Origin: Nocardia albiluteola
Lineage (GTDB): Bacteria > Actinomycetota > Actinomycetes > Mycobacteriales > Mycobacteriaceae
Assembly (NCBI RefSeq): GCF_018860155.1
Contig: NZ_JAHKNI010000024.1
Coordinates: 1 to 64,000, forward strand
DNA length: 64,000 nucleotides
Direction: 5' to 3'
Numbering within the stretch: the stretch's first letter is position 1; every line of letters begins with the position of its first letter. Made by a program: the position numbers and the translations under genes. Below, in pieces: positions 34,644 to 44,126 of the stretch. The notes beneath the pieces were generated by a model, which was given only the letters and a program-made list of their open reading frames with translations, did not search any database and had not been told where the DNA came from.

Positions 34644-35683
34644 TGAACGACGAGATGCGGGAGCGACTTCAGTTGACGCGGCGTGTCACGACTCCATGGA
34701 GTGGTGATGGGACCCGCGGCATTACCGGCACCCATCTCGACGAACTGCTCGAACGCTGGGCGAACGGATACGACTGGAGCGTGCACGAGCGCCGCATCGG
34801 CGAATTCCCTTGGCAGACAGTGCAGGTGGGCGACACTGAGCTGCGCGTGATCCATCGGCGATCCACCGATCCCGAGGCTCCGGTGGTTGTGCTGCTGCAC
34901 GGCTGGCCGGACTCGGTGTTGCGATTCGAACGCGTCCTGCCCCTGCTCACGGATATGCACGTGGTGGTTCCCGCGCTGCCGGGCTTCCCGTTCGCGGCCC
35001 CACTTACCGTGCCGGGTATGTCGGTCAACCGGATCGCCGGGATTATCGCGGACGCTCTGGATGAACTCGGTTACTCGCGGTACACGGTGTCCGGCGGCGA
35101 CGTGGGTGGCACCGTTGCGGAAATCCTCGCGGCCGAACACCCGGATCGGGTGGCCGCCCTGCATCTGACGAACATTGCCCCGCAGCATGCGTTCACCGCG
35201 GACCCGTCCAAGCTCGCGCCCGACGCGGCGGCCTTCCTCGCCCGGGCGGCGCAATGGTTCCGCACCGAGGGCGGGTACATCGCGGAGCAGTCGACGCGGC
35301 CGAACACCCTCACCGTCGCCCTCGGCGACTCACCCGCCGGACTCGCGGCGTGGATCGTCGAGAAGCTGGAGTCCTGGTCCGACGAGTCGGCCTTCACTGT
35401 GGACGAGCTTCTCACCTGGGTCACAGCCTACTGGGTCACCGGTACGATCGGCACCTCGTTCGCCACCTATACCGAACCAGCCGCCCTTCCTGCCCGGATC
35501 GACACGCCGACAGTGCTTTCCGTGTTCCCGCGCGACATCAAGCCGGAGCCGCGAAGCTACGCCGAGGCGTTCCTGAACGTTTGCGATTATGTGGAACACC
35601 GTGCAGGCGGCCACTTCGCAGCCTGGGAACAGCCCGAGGCCTACGCCGGTGACGTACATCGTGCGGTCACGCTGGGCGGATGA
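34643..35683 (+). CDS. Epoxide hydrolase (EHN-type alpha/beta hydrolase)
   Basis: The 346-residue protein has an N-terminal epoxide-hydrolase cap region (LDELLERWANGYDW). The oxyanion motif HGWPDS is at 86-91, the nucleophile Asp153 in SGGDVGGT and the catalytic His324 in GGHFAAWEQPE. Family members open epoxides through an ester intermediate. The chosen ATG has no ribosome-binding site and lies at the end of an operator, so a leaderless mRNA is likely. Its stop is directly followed by an IS110 relic. Confidence 0.85.
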   Translation: MNDEMRERLQLTRRVTTPWSGDGTRGITGTHLDELLERWANGYDWSVHERRIGEFPWQTVQVGDTELRVIHRRSTDPEAPVVVLLHGWPDSVLRFERVLPLLTDMHVVVPALPGFPFAAPLTVPGMSVNRIAGIIADALDELGYSRYTVSGGDVGGTVAEILAAEHPDRVAALHLTNIAPQHAFTADPSKLAPDAAAFLARAAQWFRTEGGYIAEQSTRPNTLTVALGDSPAGLAAWIVEKLESWSDESAFTVDELLTWVTAYWVTGTIGTSFATYTEPAALPARIDTPTVLSVFPRDIKPEPRSYAEAFLNVCDYVEHRAGGHFAAWEQPEAYAGDVHRAVTLGG

Positions 35684-35686
35684 ACG

Positions 35687-35869
35687 GAGGCAGCGGAATA
35701 CCTTACGGGCCAGCACCTTCGAATCATGGTCGGTGACCACCACCATCTGCGTGCGGTCCGCCAAATCGATGGCGATGATCGCATTGGTCACCGGCACCAG
35801 CGCCCGCAACCGAGCCAAGCGAATGTTGCGGTTGCGATCACCCCGGGACACGCCGTTACCGTTACCCAT
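35687..35869 (-). pseudogene. IS110-family transposase, N-terminal fragment
   Basis: From the ATG at 35869, 60 codons match the start of IS110-type recombinases: LRALVPVTNAIIAIDLADRT and QMVVVTDHDSKVLARKVFRC. The Asp of IDLAD is the first acidic residue of the RuvC-like site. After FRC the frame runs into unrelated sequence at the end of the epoxide hydrolase gene, so about 85% of the gene is missing. Confidence 0.7.
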
Positions 35870-35930
35870 GGAACGTCCTCCTACAGCGAATGGGACACCA
35901 AGCCCGACAAGCGCACCAGGAGGACGTTCC
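35870..35930 (-). promoter_or_regulatory. Hairpin that sequesters the IS110 ribosome-binding site
   Basis: GGAACGTCCTCCT and AGGAGGACGTTCC form a perfect 13-base stem with a 35-base loop, directly before the transposase ATG. On the mRNA the AGGAGG next to the start would be paired, limiting translation. In IS110 elements the non-coding end next to this gene also carries the bridge RNA; the 35870-36060 stretch could hold its remains, but I cannot fold or align it here. Confidence 0.45.
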
Positions 35931-36069
35931 CCACGTCCAGACCCTCGCGGGCAGAACGTATTTCTATGCCGAACACCGGACATCCGCCCGAATTAATCCA
36001 TTGCCGCACAAGGTAATTCGCCCCGTGATACCCTGTTGATCGTCGTTCGATCTACGCGGGAGGCATGTG

Positions 36070-36291
36070 ATGGCCGAGCAGGAACCGGGACCGGAGACCG
36101 CGCCCACGCTGTCGGTGCACTACCGCGACGGCAAACCGGTCTTCGTCGCCACCGGCGGGTCCGTTATCCCGAGCGTCATCGAGGTAGAGGACGTCAACGG
36201 CAACGTGGTCGCTCACTATCCAGTAGACACGACACCGACCGCGCGAGGGGTGCGTGTGAACTTTTGGCAAGGGATCAGCATCTCTGACTGA
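36070..36291 (+). CDS. Small hypothetical protein
   Basis: The 73-residue acidic protein starts at the ATG at 36070, 7 bases after GGGAGG; a GTG one codon earlier is possible. It contains TLSVHYRDGKPVFVATGGSV and IEVEDVNGNVVAHYPVD, which look like four beta-strands. No family recognised. It is isolated between the IS110 relic and the pentose cluster. The 36292-36572 gap behind it shows nothing convincing. Confidence 0.45.
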   Translation: MAEQEPGPETAPTLSVHYRDGKPVFVATGGSVIPSVIEVEDVNGNVVAHYPVDTTPTARGVRVNFWQGISISD

Positions 36292-36572
36292 GCGGTCCCC
36301 GATGACGAGACCACCCGGGAATAGAGCCAGGTGATTTCGTTCCGACTCCACGAAACCGGGGGAACATCACGCTCTCCGGATAAGCGGGCGGCAATCCTCG
36401 TCTGATCCCTAGTTGTGATGTGTGGAGGCGGTTCGTGGTCGGGATAGCTACCCGTAGCGGACCGGCGGCCTGACTCCTGAATCGCCTGTCGCCCGTTGGT
36501 TGGGCTGACTCTCCCGGGTATGTCGTGGCGCCGGTCCACGTTCACGGCGTGACTGAAGAGAAGTTGACGACG

Positions 36573-37424
36573 CTATCCGCCGAACGTGTAGGGTGCGAAG
36601 CCCCCCGTGTCAGGTTTCGCCCTGAACACGGCGCCCGCGGCGGCTTCCGGGTCCTGCAGTCCGAAGCGGGAGGTGGTGATGTAGAGCTCGGAGTAGTCGG
36701 GGCCTGCGAACGTGCAGGCGGTGACTTGCCTGACCGGAACCGTTATATCGGCGTCGTGTCGCCCTTTGTGGTCGAAGTGCCGGAGCAGTCCTGAGCCGAA
36801 CGAGGCGAGCCAGACTCCGTCGGCTAGGTCCACGGCGATGCCGTCGGGGAATCCGTCGCCGACGGTATCGGTATAGGGCCGGCGGTCAGCTATCTGGCCG
36901 TCCGGGCCGAGTTCGAGGACGTCGATCCTGCCGGTCAGGCTGTCAACGTAGTAGGCCCGTGTTCCGTCCCGGTTCCAGGCCAGCCCGTTCGAGCAGCCGA
37001 TGCCCGTGATCACCTCGACGGCGTCTCCAGATGGTTCGAAGCGCCACAGCGCTCCGGCGCCTGGAGTGAGGTCGTAGGCCATCGAGCCACACCAGAACCG
37101 GCCCATAGGATCGCAGGCTCCGTCGTTCATGCGCACGCTCGGGTCGGTCCAGCAGGTCACCGCTTCGGTCACGGCGAAGTGCTCGTTCAGAAGGCAGAAG
37201 CCGCGTTCGAGGCCCGCCACGAATCCACCGACACGGCGAGGCCGAAGCGCGGCGACCACCTCACCGAGGTGCTCGCGACGCGTCTGCGCCCCGCGCTCGT
37301 CGATCAGGACCACATCGCCGGCCAGCATGTCCAGCACCGCGAGTCCGTGGCGGCCGAGCCAGACCGGTCCTTCGCCGTGATGGGTCACGCTCTCTGTGAA
37401 CTGCTGGGCCTGGATGCGTTTCAT
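36573..37424 (-). CDS. SMP-30/gluconolactonase-family sugar lactonase
   Basis: The 283-residue six-bladed beta-propeller has HHGEGPVWLGR near the N-terminus with the metal-binding Glu, and RMNDGACDPMGRFWCGSM with Asn and Asp ligands. Next are CSNGLAWNRDGTRAYYVDS and FPDGIAVD. The family opens aldono-1,4/1,5-lactones with Ca2+ or Zn2+. It is the last gene of the operon and overlaps the dehydrogenase stop by four bases. In this cluster it should hydrolyse a pentonolactone. Confidence 0.85.
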   Translation of the reverse strand: MKRIQAQQFTESVTHHGEGPVWLGRHGLAVLDMLAGDVVLIDERGAQTRREHLGEVVAALRPRRVGGFVAGLERGFCLLNEHFAVTEAVTCWTDPSVRMNDGACDPMGRFWCGSMAYDLTPGAGALWRFEPSGDAVEVITGIGCSNGLAWNRDGTRAYYVDSLTGRIDVLELGPDGQIADRRPYTDTVGDGFPDGIAVDLADGVWLASFGSGLLRHFDHKGRHDADITVPVRQVTACTFAGPDYSELYITTSRFGLQDPEAAAGAVFRAKPDTGGFAPYTFGG

Positions 37425-38950
37425 GGTCCCTCGCTGATCGGCTCGTCGGTGAGCACACCGTCCATTCGCCGTAGGATCCGGTCCGGGTTGGCGTTGCGGA
37501 GCCACGGGGGCAGGGCGCTGTCAGGGACGTTCTGGTATGCGACGGTTCGGAGGAAGCGGCCGATGGCACCGGCGCCGACCGACGTGTGGCGTGCGTCGCT
37601 GGTCGAGGGGTATGGGCCGCCGTGGAACTGTGCCCAGGTGACGGCGACTCCGGTCGGCCAGTCGTTCACCAGCACCCGCCCGGCGCGCTCGGCAAGCATC
37701 GCCACCAACCCGGTGACATCCTCGCCGGAGCCGCAATGCACAGTTCCGGTGAGCGTACCGGGGAGTGTCTGGATCGCTGCTTGGAGTTCGGTCTCGGACT
37801 CGTAGGTGACCAGTACGGTGCTCGGTCCGAAATGTTCCTCGGTGATGGTGTCGGGATCGGCGATCAGTGCTTTGGCGGTAGTCGAGGTGACGGTCGGCGC
37901 CTCGAAGGCGCCGTGGTCGTCGGGAGCCTGTTGTCCGACCGCGACGAGGCCGATCTCGCTGTGGGAGAGGAACTCTCGCAGGGCGGAGCGGTGGCGGTCG
38001 CGGATGGCGCGGTTGAGCATGACGCCTGCGGGACTCTCGGCGGTGAGCGCGGTGATCCGCTCGGCGATGCCGCTGCCGGAGGGGATCAGGATCAGGCCGG
38101 GCTTGGTGCAGAGCTGTCCGCTGCCGAGAAGGAAGGAGTCGGCTAGGCCCGCCGCGATCTGTTCGGGGCGTTCCCTACTGGCATGTGCCGTCACGACAAC
38201 CGGGTTGATGCTCCCCATCTCCGCGAAGAAGGGGATCGGGTTGTGGCGTCGGGAGGCGATGTCGACCAACGCACGGCCACCGGCGAGGGAGCCGGTGAAC
38301 GCGCCCGCCGATACGCGCCGGTCGGTGAGTGCGGTGCGGCCGACGTCGAAGCCTCGGATGACGGCGAAGGCTCCCGGCGGCACACACTGTGCGGCCAGCG
38401 TTCCCCTGATGGTTTCGGCGACTGCTTCGGACAGCAGCGGGTGTCCGGGATGGGTTTTGACGATGACCGGGCAGCCGGCCGCCCAGGCGCTGGCGGTGTC
38501 GCCGCCGGCCACGCTGAAGGCGAACGGGAAGTTGCTGGCGGCGAAGACCAGCACGACCCCGATTCCGGCGCGGATGGAACGCAGGTCCAGGCGGGGTGCG
38601 GGGAGCCAGGACGGGTCACTACGGTCGATGGTCGGCTCGAACGGCTGTCCTGTTTCTGCGTGCGCGGCCAGGAATCGCAGCTGCGTCGTCGTGCGGACGA
38701 CCTCGCCGGTCAGCCGGGCGTGGGGCAGCCCGGTCTCGCTGCCGGCCAGTTGCACCAGTTCGTCGGAGCGGCGGTCGAGCGCGTCGGCGACGGCCCTGAT
38801 CCATCGGCCGCGTTCCGCGGCGCTCATGGCGCGCAGGAGGGGCGCTGCCGCCCAGGCGGCGGCCAGGGCGTCTTCGAGCTCTTGCGCGGTGCTCTCCTCG
38901 ATCGTCGCGAGAACCGCGTCGTTCCTGGGGTTGACGCTGGTCAAACTCAT
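37421..38950 (-). CDS. 2-oxoglutarate-semialdehyde (2,5-dioxopentanoate) dehydrogenase
   Basis: The 509-residue aldehyde dehydrogenase has FAASNFPFAFSVAGGDTASA with Asn140 and Lys165 (VIVKTHP), the general base Glu244 in EMGSINP and the nucleophile Cys281 in GSGQLCTKPG. The SNFPFAFSVAGGDTASAxAAGCP signature is typical of the KGSADH branch. It oxidises 2-oxoglutarate semialdehyde to 2-oxoglutarate with NAD(P), the last step of the pathway. Overlaps of four bases join it to both neighbours. Confidence 0.85.
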   Translation of the reverse strand: MSLTSVNPRNDAVLATIEESTAQELEDALAAAWAAAPLLRAMSAAERGRWIRAVADALDRRSDELVQLAGSETGLPHARLTGEVVRTTTQLRFLAAHAETGQPFEPTIDRSDPSWLPAPRLDLRSIRAGIGVVLVFAASNFPFAFSVAGGDTASAWAAGCPVIVKTHPGHPLLSEAVAETIRGTLAAQCVPPGAFAVIRGFDVGRTALTDRRVSAGAFTGSLAGGRALVDIASRRHNPIPFFAEMGSINPVVVTAHASRERPEQIAAGLADSFLLGSGQLCTKPGLILIPSGSGIAERITALTAESPAGVMLNRAIRDRHRSALREFLSHSEIGLVAVGQQAPDDHGAFEAPTVTSTTAKALIADPDTITEEHFGPSTVLVTYESETELQAAIQTLPGTLTGTVHCGSGEDVTGLVAMLAERAGRVLVNDWPTGVAVTWAQFHGGPYPSTSDARHTSVGAGAIGRFLRTVAYQNVPDSALPPWLRNANPDRILRRMDGVLTDEPISEGP

Positions 38951-39822
38951 GTGAGCAGCCCTTCTAACATGCCCCGGTCGTCGGTCATGACGTTCGACAG
39001 GGCCCCGACCTGGTCGATGGTGATAGTGGCGCGGTCACCTGGCCGTAGTCCCTGCCCGAGCGGGGGCACGATGCCGGTTCCGGTGCTCAGGACGACGCCG
39101 TCAGGAAATTGCTCCCCCTGGAACAGCCAGTGGACCAGTTCGTCATAGCCGCGTCTCATGCAGGAGGTTGTGGCCTCGCCGGAGAACACAGCCTCGCGAC
39201 CCCGATACACGGTCATGGTGATAAGCAGATCCTCGGGGTTCCTGATCGTCCACCACGGCACGATCGAGGTGGACAGCAGACAGCTGCCCGGGAACACTTT
39301 GGCCTGCGGCAGGTAGATCGGGTTCACCGCCTCGATGCTTCGCGCGGTGAGGTCGTTGCACACGAGCGCGCCCACGATTTCCGCGTGCCGGTTCAGGACC
39401 AGTGCCAGTTCTGGTTCGCATACCGAGTCGGTGCAGTCCGGGCGCAGGCCGCCGGGATCGCCGTCGGTGAGCACCCGCCAGGCGGCGGATTTGAAGAACA
39501 ACTCCGGCCGGTCGGCGTCGTAGACCTCGAGGTAGACCTTCTCGAAGCCGGATTCTTCGGCACGGGCCGTGCGTGAGTGCTGGTAGGTGACTCCGGCGCC
39601 CCATACCTCGGTCCGGCCATCGATCGGCACGAGAAGCTCGACCTCGCCGGGGTCGAGGCGGTGCTCGCTCGATGCGGCGTCGTCGATGGCCTGCCGGATG
39701 TCGGCGACCCTGTGCTGAAGAACCTCGGCCATCGTGGGGAACGGTAATTCGCGCAGGTGCTCACCGTCGTGGAGGCCGACCTTTGTTGTCCCGTCCGGCC
39801 TGCGCCAACGAACGAGTTCCAT
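38947..39822 (-). CDS. FAH-family 2-keto-3-deoxy-pentonate dehydratase (KdaD/AraD1-like)
   Basis: The 291-residue protein starts at the second of two adjacent ATGs (39822), which is 5 bases from AAGGAG. Motifs are VWGAGVTYQHSR, EPELALVLN with acidic metal ligands, CNDLTARSIEAVNPIYLPQA and the CSVCEPE region. This is the AraD1/GguC-KdaD subgroup of fumarylacetoacetate hydrolases. It removes water from 2-keto-3-deoxypentonate to give 2-oxoglutarate semialdehyde. The pairing with the semialdehyde dehydrogenase, with a four-base overlap, supports the assignment. Confidence 0.8.
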   Translation of the reverse strand: MELVRWRRPDGTTKVGLHDGEHLRELPFPTMAEVLQHRVADIRQAIDDAASSEHRLDPGEVELLVPIDGRTEVWGAGVTYQHSRTARAEESGFEKVYLEVYDADRPELFFKSAAWRVLTDGDPGGLRPDCTDSVCEPELALVLNRHAEIVGALVCNDLTARSIEAVNPIYLPQAKVFPGSCLLSTSIVPWWTIRNPEDLLITMTVYRGREAVFSGEATTSCMRRGYDELVHWLFQGEQFPDGVVLSTGTGIVPPLGQGLRPGDRATITIDQVGALSNVMTDDRGMLEGLLT

Positions 39823-39836
39823 CATTGCTCCTTGTC

Positions 39837-41060
39837 TCACGGGCGGGACGTTCGGGCGGTGTCGAGTCGGCTGATCCGCCGTCGGGCCGCATCGTCCTCG
39901 CGTAGGCCCGGCACGAGTTGCAGGCCGAGGCCGGGTTCGTCGGACAGGGTCGCTTTCCCTTCGCGGATCTGCGGCAATCCCGTAACGACCTGGGGGTACC
40001 ACGTCCGCAGGTAGGCGCGAACGGTCTCCTGGAATAGGGCGTTGGGCTGCGACATCGACAGGTGGAAGCACGCGGCCAGGGTGATCGGGCCGGTGCAGTC
40101 GTGCGGGGCGATGGGTATCGCGAAGGTGTCGGCGGTGCTGGCGACCTTGCGGGCCTCGGTGATCCCGCCGGTCCACTGCACGTCCAGCGTCGCGTAGGAG
40201 ATCTTGCCCTGCTGGAGCAGGGGCAGAAAGCCTCGTCGGCCCATTGCCGTCTCGCCGAGTGCGATGGGTACGCCGACTTCATCGCACAGGGCGCCGATCG
40301 CGTCGATAGCGTCCGGCCGGATCGGGTCTTCGACCCAGAAGGGCTTGAACGGCTCGAGGGCGTGGCAGATCTCGATCGCGGCCTGGCGCGACCACAGGCC
40401 GTGCAGCTCGATCATCAGGTCCATATCCATGCCCACGGCCTCGCGGATCTCGCCGACGATGCCCAAGGCCGCGCTCAGATCCCTCGGGCGGATACGGGTG
40501 CCCGCTGAGGCTTCCGCGGCCCGGTCGAAGGGCCAGATCTTCATGCCGCGCAGACCTTCTTGGTAGAGCTCTTTGGCCAAGGCGGCGGGTCTGGTGAGGA
40601 AGGCGTGCAGGTCCTCGTATTCACCGGCTGCGTCTCCCCAGTTGGAAGAGGTCTGCCGCGAGGTTTGCTGGATGTAATCGGGGCCGGCGCAGGTGTTGTA
40701 GACGTCGATGGTGTCGCGGACCGGGCCGCCGAGCAGCTGGGCGACCGGTCTGCCGGTTCGTTTGCCCAGCAGATCCCATAGCGCCATGTCGACCGCGCCA
40801 TTCCCGCGTACCTCCACGCCGCCGCCCTGGTATCCCACGTAGGGGGCGAGCAACGCTACCGTCGCCTCGGGGCTCGGATCCTCTTGGCCGAGGAGTAGCG
40901 GGGCGACATGGCCGTGCAGATAGGCCTCGACCGCGGCCGACTGGAAGAAGGCGTCGCCGAGGCCGACCTCGCCGTCGTCGGTATGCAGCACGACGACACA
41001 CAGGTTGTTCTGGAACTTGGGTCGCAGAGTTTCCAAAGCTACGACTCGCACTCGCGTCAC
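39837..41060 (-). CDS. Enolase-superfamily sugar-acid (pentonate) dehydratase
   Basis: The 407-residue mandelate-racemase-type enzyme has Lys174 in GMKIWPFD and metal ligands Glu218 (IELHG), Glu244 (WVEDP) and Glu270 (LGET). His320 lies in APHDCTGP. This set matches gluconate/xylonate/arabinonate/galactonate dehydratases. The GTG at 41060 follows AAAGG. The neighbouring enzymes indicate a five-carbon sugar acid; which epimer cannot be decided. Confidence 0.85.
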   Translation of the reverse strand: MTRVRVVALETLRPKFQNNLCVVVLHTDDGEVGLGDAFFQSAAVEAYLHGHVAPLLLGQEDPSPEATVALLAPYVGYQGGGVEVRGNGAVDMALWDLLGKRTGRPVAQLLGGPVRDTIDVYNTCAGPDYIQQTSRQTSSNWGDAAGEYEDLHAFLTRPAALAKELYQEGLRGMKIWPFDRAAEASAGTRIRPRDLSAALGIVGEIREAVGMDMDLMIELHGLWSRQAAIEICHALEPFKPFWVEDPIRPDAIDAIGALCDEVGVPIALGETAMGRRGFLPLLQQGKISYATLDVQWTGGITEARKVASTADTFAIPIAPHDCTGPITLAACFHLSMSQPNALFQETVRAYLRTWYPQVVTGLPQIREGKATLSDEPGLGLQLVPGLREDDAARRRISRLDTARTSRP

Positions 41061-41123
41061 ATGCCTTTCTTCGATTCGATGTCAGGGCCCAGGTGGGCCG
41101 CCGACGGGCCATGCCTCTCGTGG

Positions 41124-42170
41124 TCAGGCGACCTTCGCCTCACGTTTGCTGACCGCGGCGATATTGGCGGAGTCGACCACTTCCGCGCCGGTGTCGTAGG
41201 TGAAGGACGGGTAGCCCGGGTCCATCTGCTGGGCCAGCAGCGCCGCGGCGACCCAGCCCTGGGCCCAGGGATTCTGGCCGATGGTGTAATCGATGCTGCC
41301 GTCCTGGACCCCGGCCAGTACCGGGGCCGTCAGATCGAATCCGCCGTTGGCGAACTTCCCGACGAGGTTCTTGCTCTTGGCCCAGGTGGCGACGAACTGG
41401 CACTCGAAGGCGGTACCAGCCCACCCGACAACAGAGTGCGGGTCGCGGCTGTAGCGGCCGTCGATCTTCGAGACCGCTCCGGCCTCATCGGTGCCGACGA
41501 TAAGCTCCTCGGTGGTGAACTGCGTCCCGTGCGCGTGGTTGTAGTCCGACACTGCCTGCCTGATGCCCTCTCCGCGCTGCTCCAGGGCCGAATTGCCGGC
41601 CTGGATCTTGCCGATGATGATCGCGCCGTCCTGGCGGCCGGTGTACTTGGCGACGTGCGCGAGGATCTGCTTTCCGGCGGTGACCCCGGCGGGCACGAAG
41701 TTCTGCCCCACAAAGGCGACGCCGAGTTTCTGGTAGTCGTCGCTGGCGACGTTGGACAGGATGACCTGGATGCCCGCGGCCTGGGCCGCCTTGATGACGC
41801 CGTCGTAGGAGGTGTTGTCGATGCGGGTAAGGATGAGGCCGTCGGGCTTGGAGTTGACCGCGTTCTGCATCATGTTGACGACGGTCGACTGGTCGAAGGT
41901 GGCCGGGCCGATGAACTGGGCCTGCCACCCCACGGCCTCACCGAAGGTCTCAAACCCCTTCTGGACCGGCCCGAAGAAGCTGTTCTTCTCATGGACGACG
42001 AAGATGACCTTCTTGCCCTTCTGCACCCCCCCGCCGCCGGCCCCGGCGTGAGCCGGGGTGCACGCCGCCAGCGCGCTTGCGGCGAGGGCGGTAGCGCTGA
42101 CGCCGAGGATGCCTCTGCGACTGAAAATGCCGGACGGGCCGGTCTGGGCGGGATCGGACATCTGATTCAT
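41124..42170 (-). CDS. Sugar ABC transporter solute-binding lipoprotein (Tat-type signal)
   Basis: The 348-residue protein has a twin-arginine signal (FSRRGILGVSATALAASALAAC) with a lipobox Cys. It should therefore be folded before export and anchored to the membrane. The mature part is a Peripla_BP_4 (ribose/xylose-type) fold: FFGPVQKGFETFGEAVGW, then ILTRIDNTSYDGVIKAAQAAG and TIGQNPWAQGW at the C-terminus. It most likely binds a pentose. Confidence 0.85.
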   Translation of the reverse strand: MNQMSDPAQTGPSGIFSRRGILGVSATALAASALAACTPAHAGAGGGGVQKGKKVIFVVHEKNSFFGPVQKGFETFGEAVGWQAQFIGPATFDQSTVVNMMQNAVNSKPDGLILTRIDNTSYDGVIKAAQAAGIQVILSNVASDDYQKLGVAFVGQNFVPAGVTAGKQILAHVAKYTGRQDGAIIIGKIQAGNSALEQRGEGIRQAVSDYNHAHGTQFTTEELIVGTDEAGAVSKIDGRYSRDPHSVVGWAGTAFECQFVATWAKSKNLVGKFANGGFDLTAPVLAGVQDGSIDYTIGQNPWAQGWVAAALLAQQMDPGYPSFTYDTGAEVVDSANIAAVSKREAKVA

Positions 42171-42264
42171 CTCACTTCTTCGGGAGGGTTGTCCCTGCGA
42201 GGGGACAGAAACGGTGCGAGGGGTGGATAGCGCCGTTGGGTGTGGCGCTGGGGCCGTGGCGCTG

Positions 42265-43275
42265 TCAGCGCATCGCCGCCTGACGGGTCGCGACCAGCCG
42301 GTTGACCAGGACCGCGGCGAGGATCAGCCCGCCGGTGGCCACCTGCTGCCAGTTGCCGTCGACTCCGAGCAGCACCAGGGCGTTGACGATGAGGCCGGCG
42401 ACCAGCGCGCCGAACAGCGACCCGGTCACGCTGCCCACGCCGCCGCTCAGGCTCGCCCCGCCGACGACGACCGCTGCGATGACGCTCAGTTCGAAACCGT
42501 TCCCGGTCAGCGGGTTGGCGCTGCCGAGCCAGCCCACCAGCAGGAAAGCCGCCAGGCCGCACAGTGCGCCGGTCAGGCAGAAGCACAAAACCTTGACCCG
42601 GTTCGCACGGATGCCGGCATCGACGGCGGCCTTCATGTTGCCGCCGGTGGCATAGATGTCATAGCCGAACTTGGTGCGGCTCAGCATCCAGCCGAAGGCC
42701 AGCATGACGCCGCCCATCCAGACCGTCTGCGCCGCCAGCGATCCGATGGCGTTACCTCCGGCGAGGCTGTGGTACTGCTTGCTGGCGGTGGCCATGACCG
42801 GCTGACCGGAGGTGAGTAGCAGGGCGAAGCCGCGCAGGATCGCCATGCCGGCCAGGGTGACCACGAACGATGGGACTTTGAACACCGTCGTTACCAGGCC
42901 CTGGACCAGTCCGATGCCGGCACCCAGGACGATGACGAGCGCGGCTGCCTCATAGGCCGGCATCGACCACTCGGTCAGCGCGTAGGCCATCACGACCGAC
43001 AGCAGTCCGTACTGCGAGCCGACCGACAGGTCGATCTCGCCGGCGACGACGACCAGCGTCATGCCGGTGCCGATGATGCCGATGAACGCGATCTGCTGGG
43101 CCACCGAGAGCAGGTTCTCGCTCGTCAGGAAGTTGTTCACGAACAGTGCGCAGTAAAGGAAGATCACGACGGTGGCGACCAGCACGCCGAACTCGTGCGC
43201 GCCGAACACCCGGCGCATGCTCCCCGCTCCGGCGTCGCGGTCCCGGCTGTCCACGGCATGGATGATGTCGGTCAT
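42265..43275 (-). CDS. Sugar ABC transporter permease (RbsC/XylH-like)
   Basis: The 336-residue membrane protein has about ten hydrophobic segments. It carries the family motif VVVAGEIDLSVGSQYGL and a coupling region ATGGNMKAAVDAGIRANRVK, with AAVVVGGASLSGGVGSVTGS near the end. The ATG overlaps the ATPase stop by four bases. It forms the channel of the pentose importer. Confidence 0.85.
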   Translation of the reverse strand: MTDIIHAVDSRDRDAGAGSMRRVFGAHEFGVLVATVVIFLYCALFVNNFLTSENLLSVAQQIAFIGIIGTGMTLVVVAGEIDLSVGSQYGLLSVVMAYALTEWSMPAYEAAALVIVLGAGIGLVQGLVTTVFKVPSFVVTLAGMAILRGFALLLTSGQPVMATASKQYHSLAGGNAIGSLAAQTVWMGGVMLAFGWMLSRTKFGYDIYATGGNMKAAVDAGIRANRVKVLCFCLTGALCGLAAFLLVGWLGSANPLTGNGFELSVIAAVVVGGASLSGGVGSVTGSLFGALVAGLIVNALVLLGVDGNWQQVATGGLILAAVLVNRLVATRQAAMR

Positions 43276-44087
43276 TGGGCGCTCCTGCGGGCGGTGGCGG
43301 TCGGTGCGGATGCGGTCTGTGCCGACTCCCCGGACGTGCCGAGGATGCGGGAAACGGCGTCGGCGGCGGTATCTCCGAGGATCAACCCGACGACATCGGT
43401 CGCGCTCGTGGAGTGCACATCGCGGATGCCCTGCACCTGTCCGGCGCGCATCACCACCACCCGGTCGGCTACGGCCAGCACATGGTCGACGTTGTGGCTG
43501 ACCACCACGACCGTGGTTCCGCGCTGCTTGAGATCGGTGATCAGCTTCAGGACGTTCGCCTGCTGCTCGGGGCCCAACGCGGCGGTCGGTTCGTCGAGCA
43601 GAACGACCTTGCCGCCCTGGTGAACGGCGCGGGCGATGGCGATGCACTGACGCTGCCCGCCGGACAGGCCACCGACCGGCAGGCGCACCGAGGGTATCCG
43701 GATGCTGAGCTCATCAAGGACCGCACGCGCCTCGCGGCGCATACGACGGCGGTCCACGACCAATCCGCGCCGGGGCTCCAGGCCGAGGAACACGTTCGTC
43801 GCCACGTCCCGCTGGTTCACCAGGGCCAGATCCTGGTAGACAACGGAGATCCCGTGCGTTGCCGCGTCCCGCGGGCCACGCATCGACAGCGGTTTACCGT
43901 CCATGGTGATGGTGCCCGAGTCGGGACGTACCGCTCCGCAGAGCACCTTCATCAGAGTCGACTTGCCGGCGCCGTTGTCCCCCATGAGGCCGATGACCTC
44001 CCCCTCGGCGATGGTCAGGCTGACGCCACGCAGTGCTTCGACGCCGCCGAATCTCTTGCGGATGTCCGCTACTTCGAGAACAGGCAT
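43272..44087 (-). CDS. Sugar ABC transporter ATP-binding protein, single-domain
   Basis: The 271-residue ATPase has Walker A GDNGAGKST, signature GLSGGQRQCIAIARA, Walker B VVLLDEPTAAL and the switch VVVSHNVDH. Ribose/xylose importers usually have a double ATPase of about 500 residues; here there is only one domain, so it must work as a homodimer, as in FrcA-type systems. Second gene of the operon, 39 bases after the GntR gene. Confidence 0.85.
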   Translation of the reverse strand: MPVLEVADIRKRFGGVEALRGVSLTIAEGEVIGLMGDNGAGKSTLMKVLCGAVRPDSGTITMDGKPLSMRGPRDAATHGISVVYQDLALVNQRDVATNVFLGLEPRRGLVVDRRRMRREARAVLDELSIRIPSVRLPVGGLSGGQRQCIAIARAVHQGGKVVLLDEPTAALGPEQQANVLKLITDLKQRGTTVVVVSHNVDHVLAVADRVVVMRAGQVQGIRDVHSTSATDVVGLILGDTAADAVSRILGTSGESAQTASAPTATARRSAQ

Positions 44088-44126
44088 ATGCCTCGATTCC
44101 TCTCGGTCGGGTTCTAGAGCGACCGT

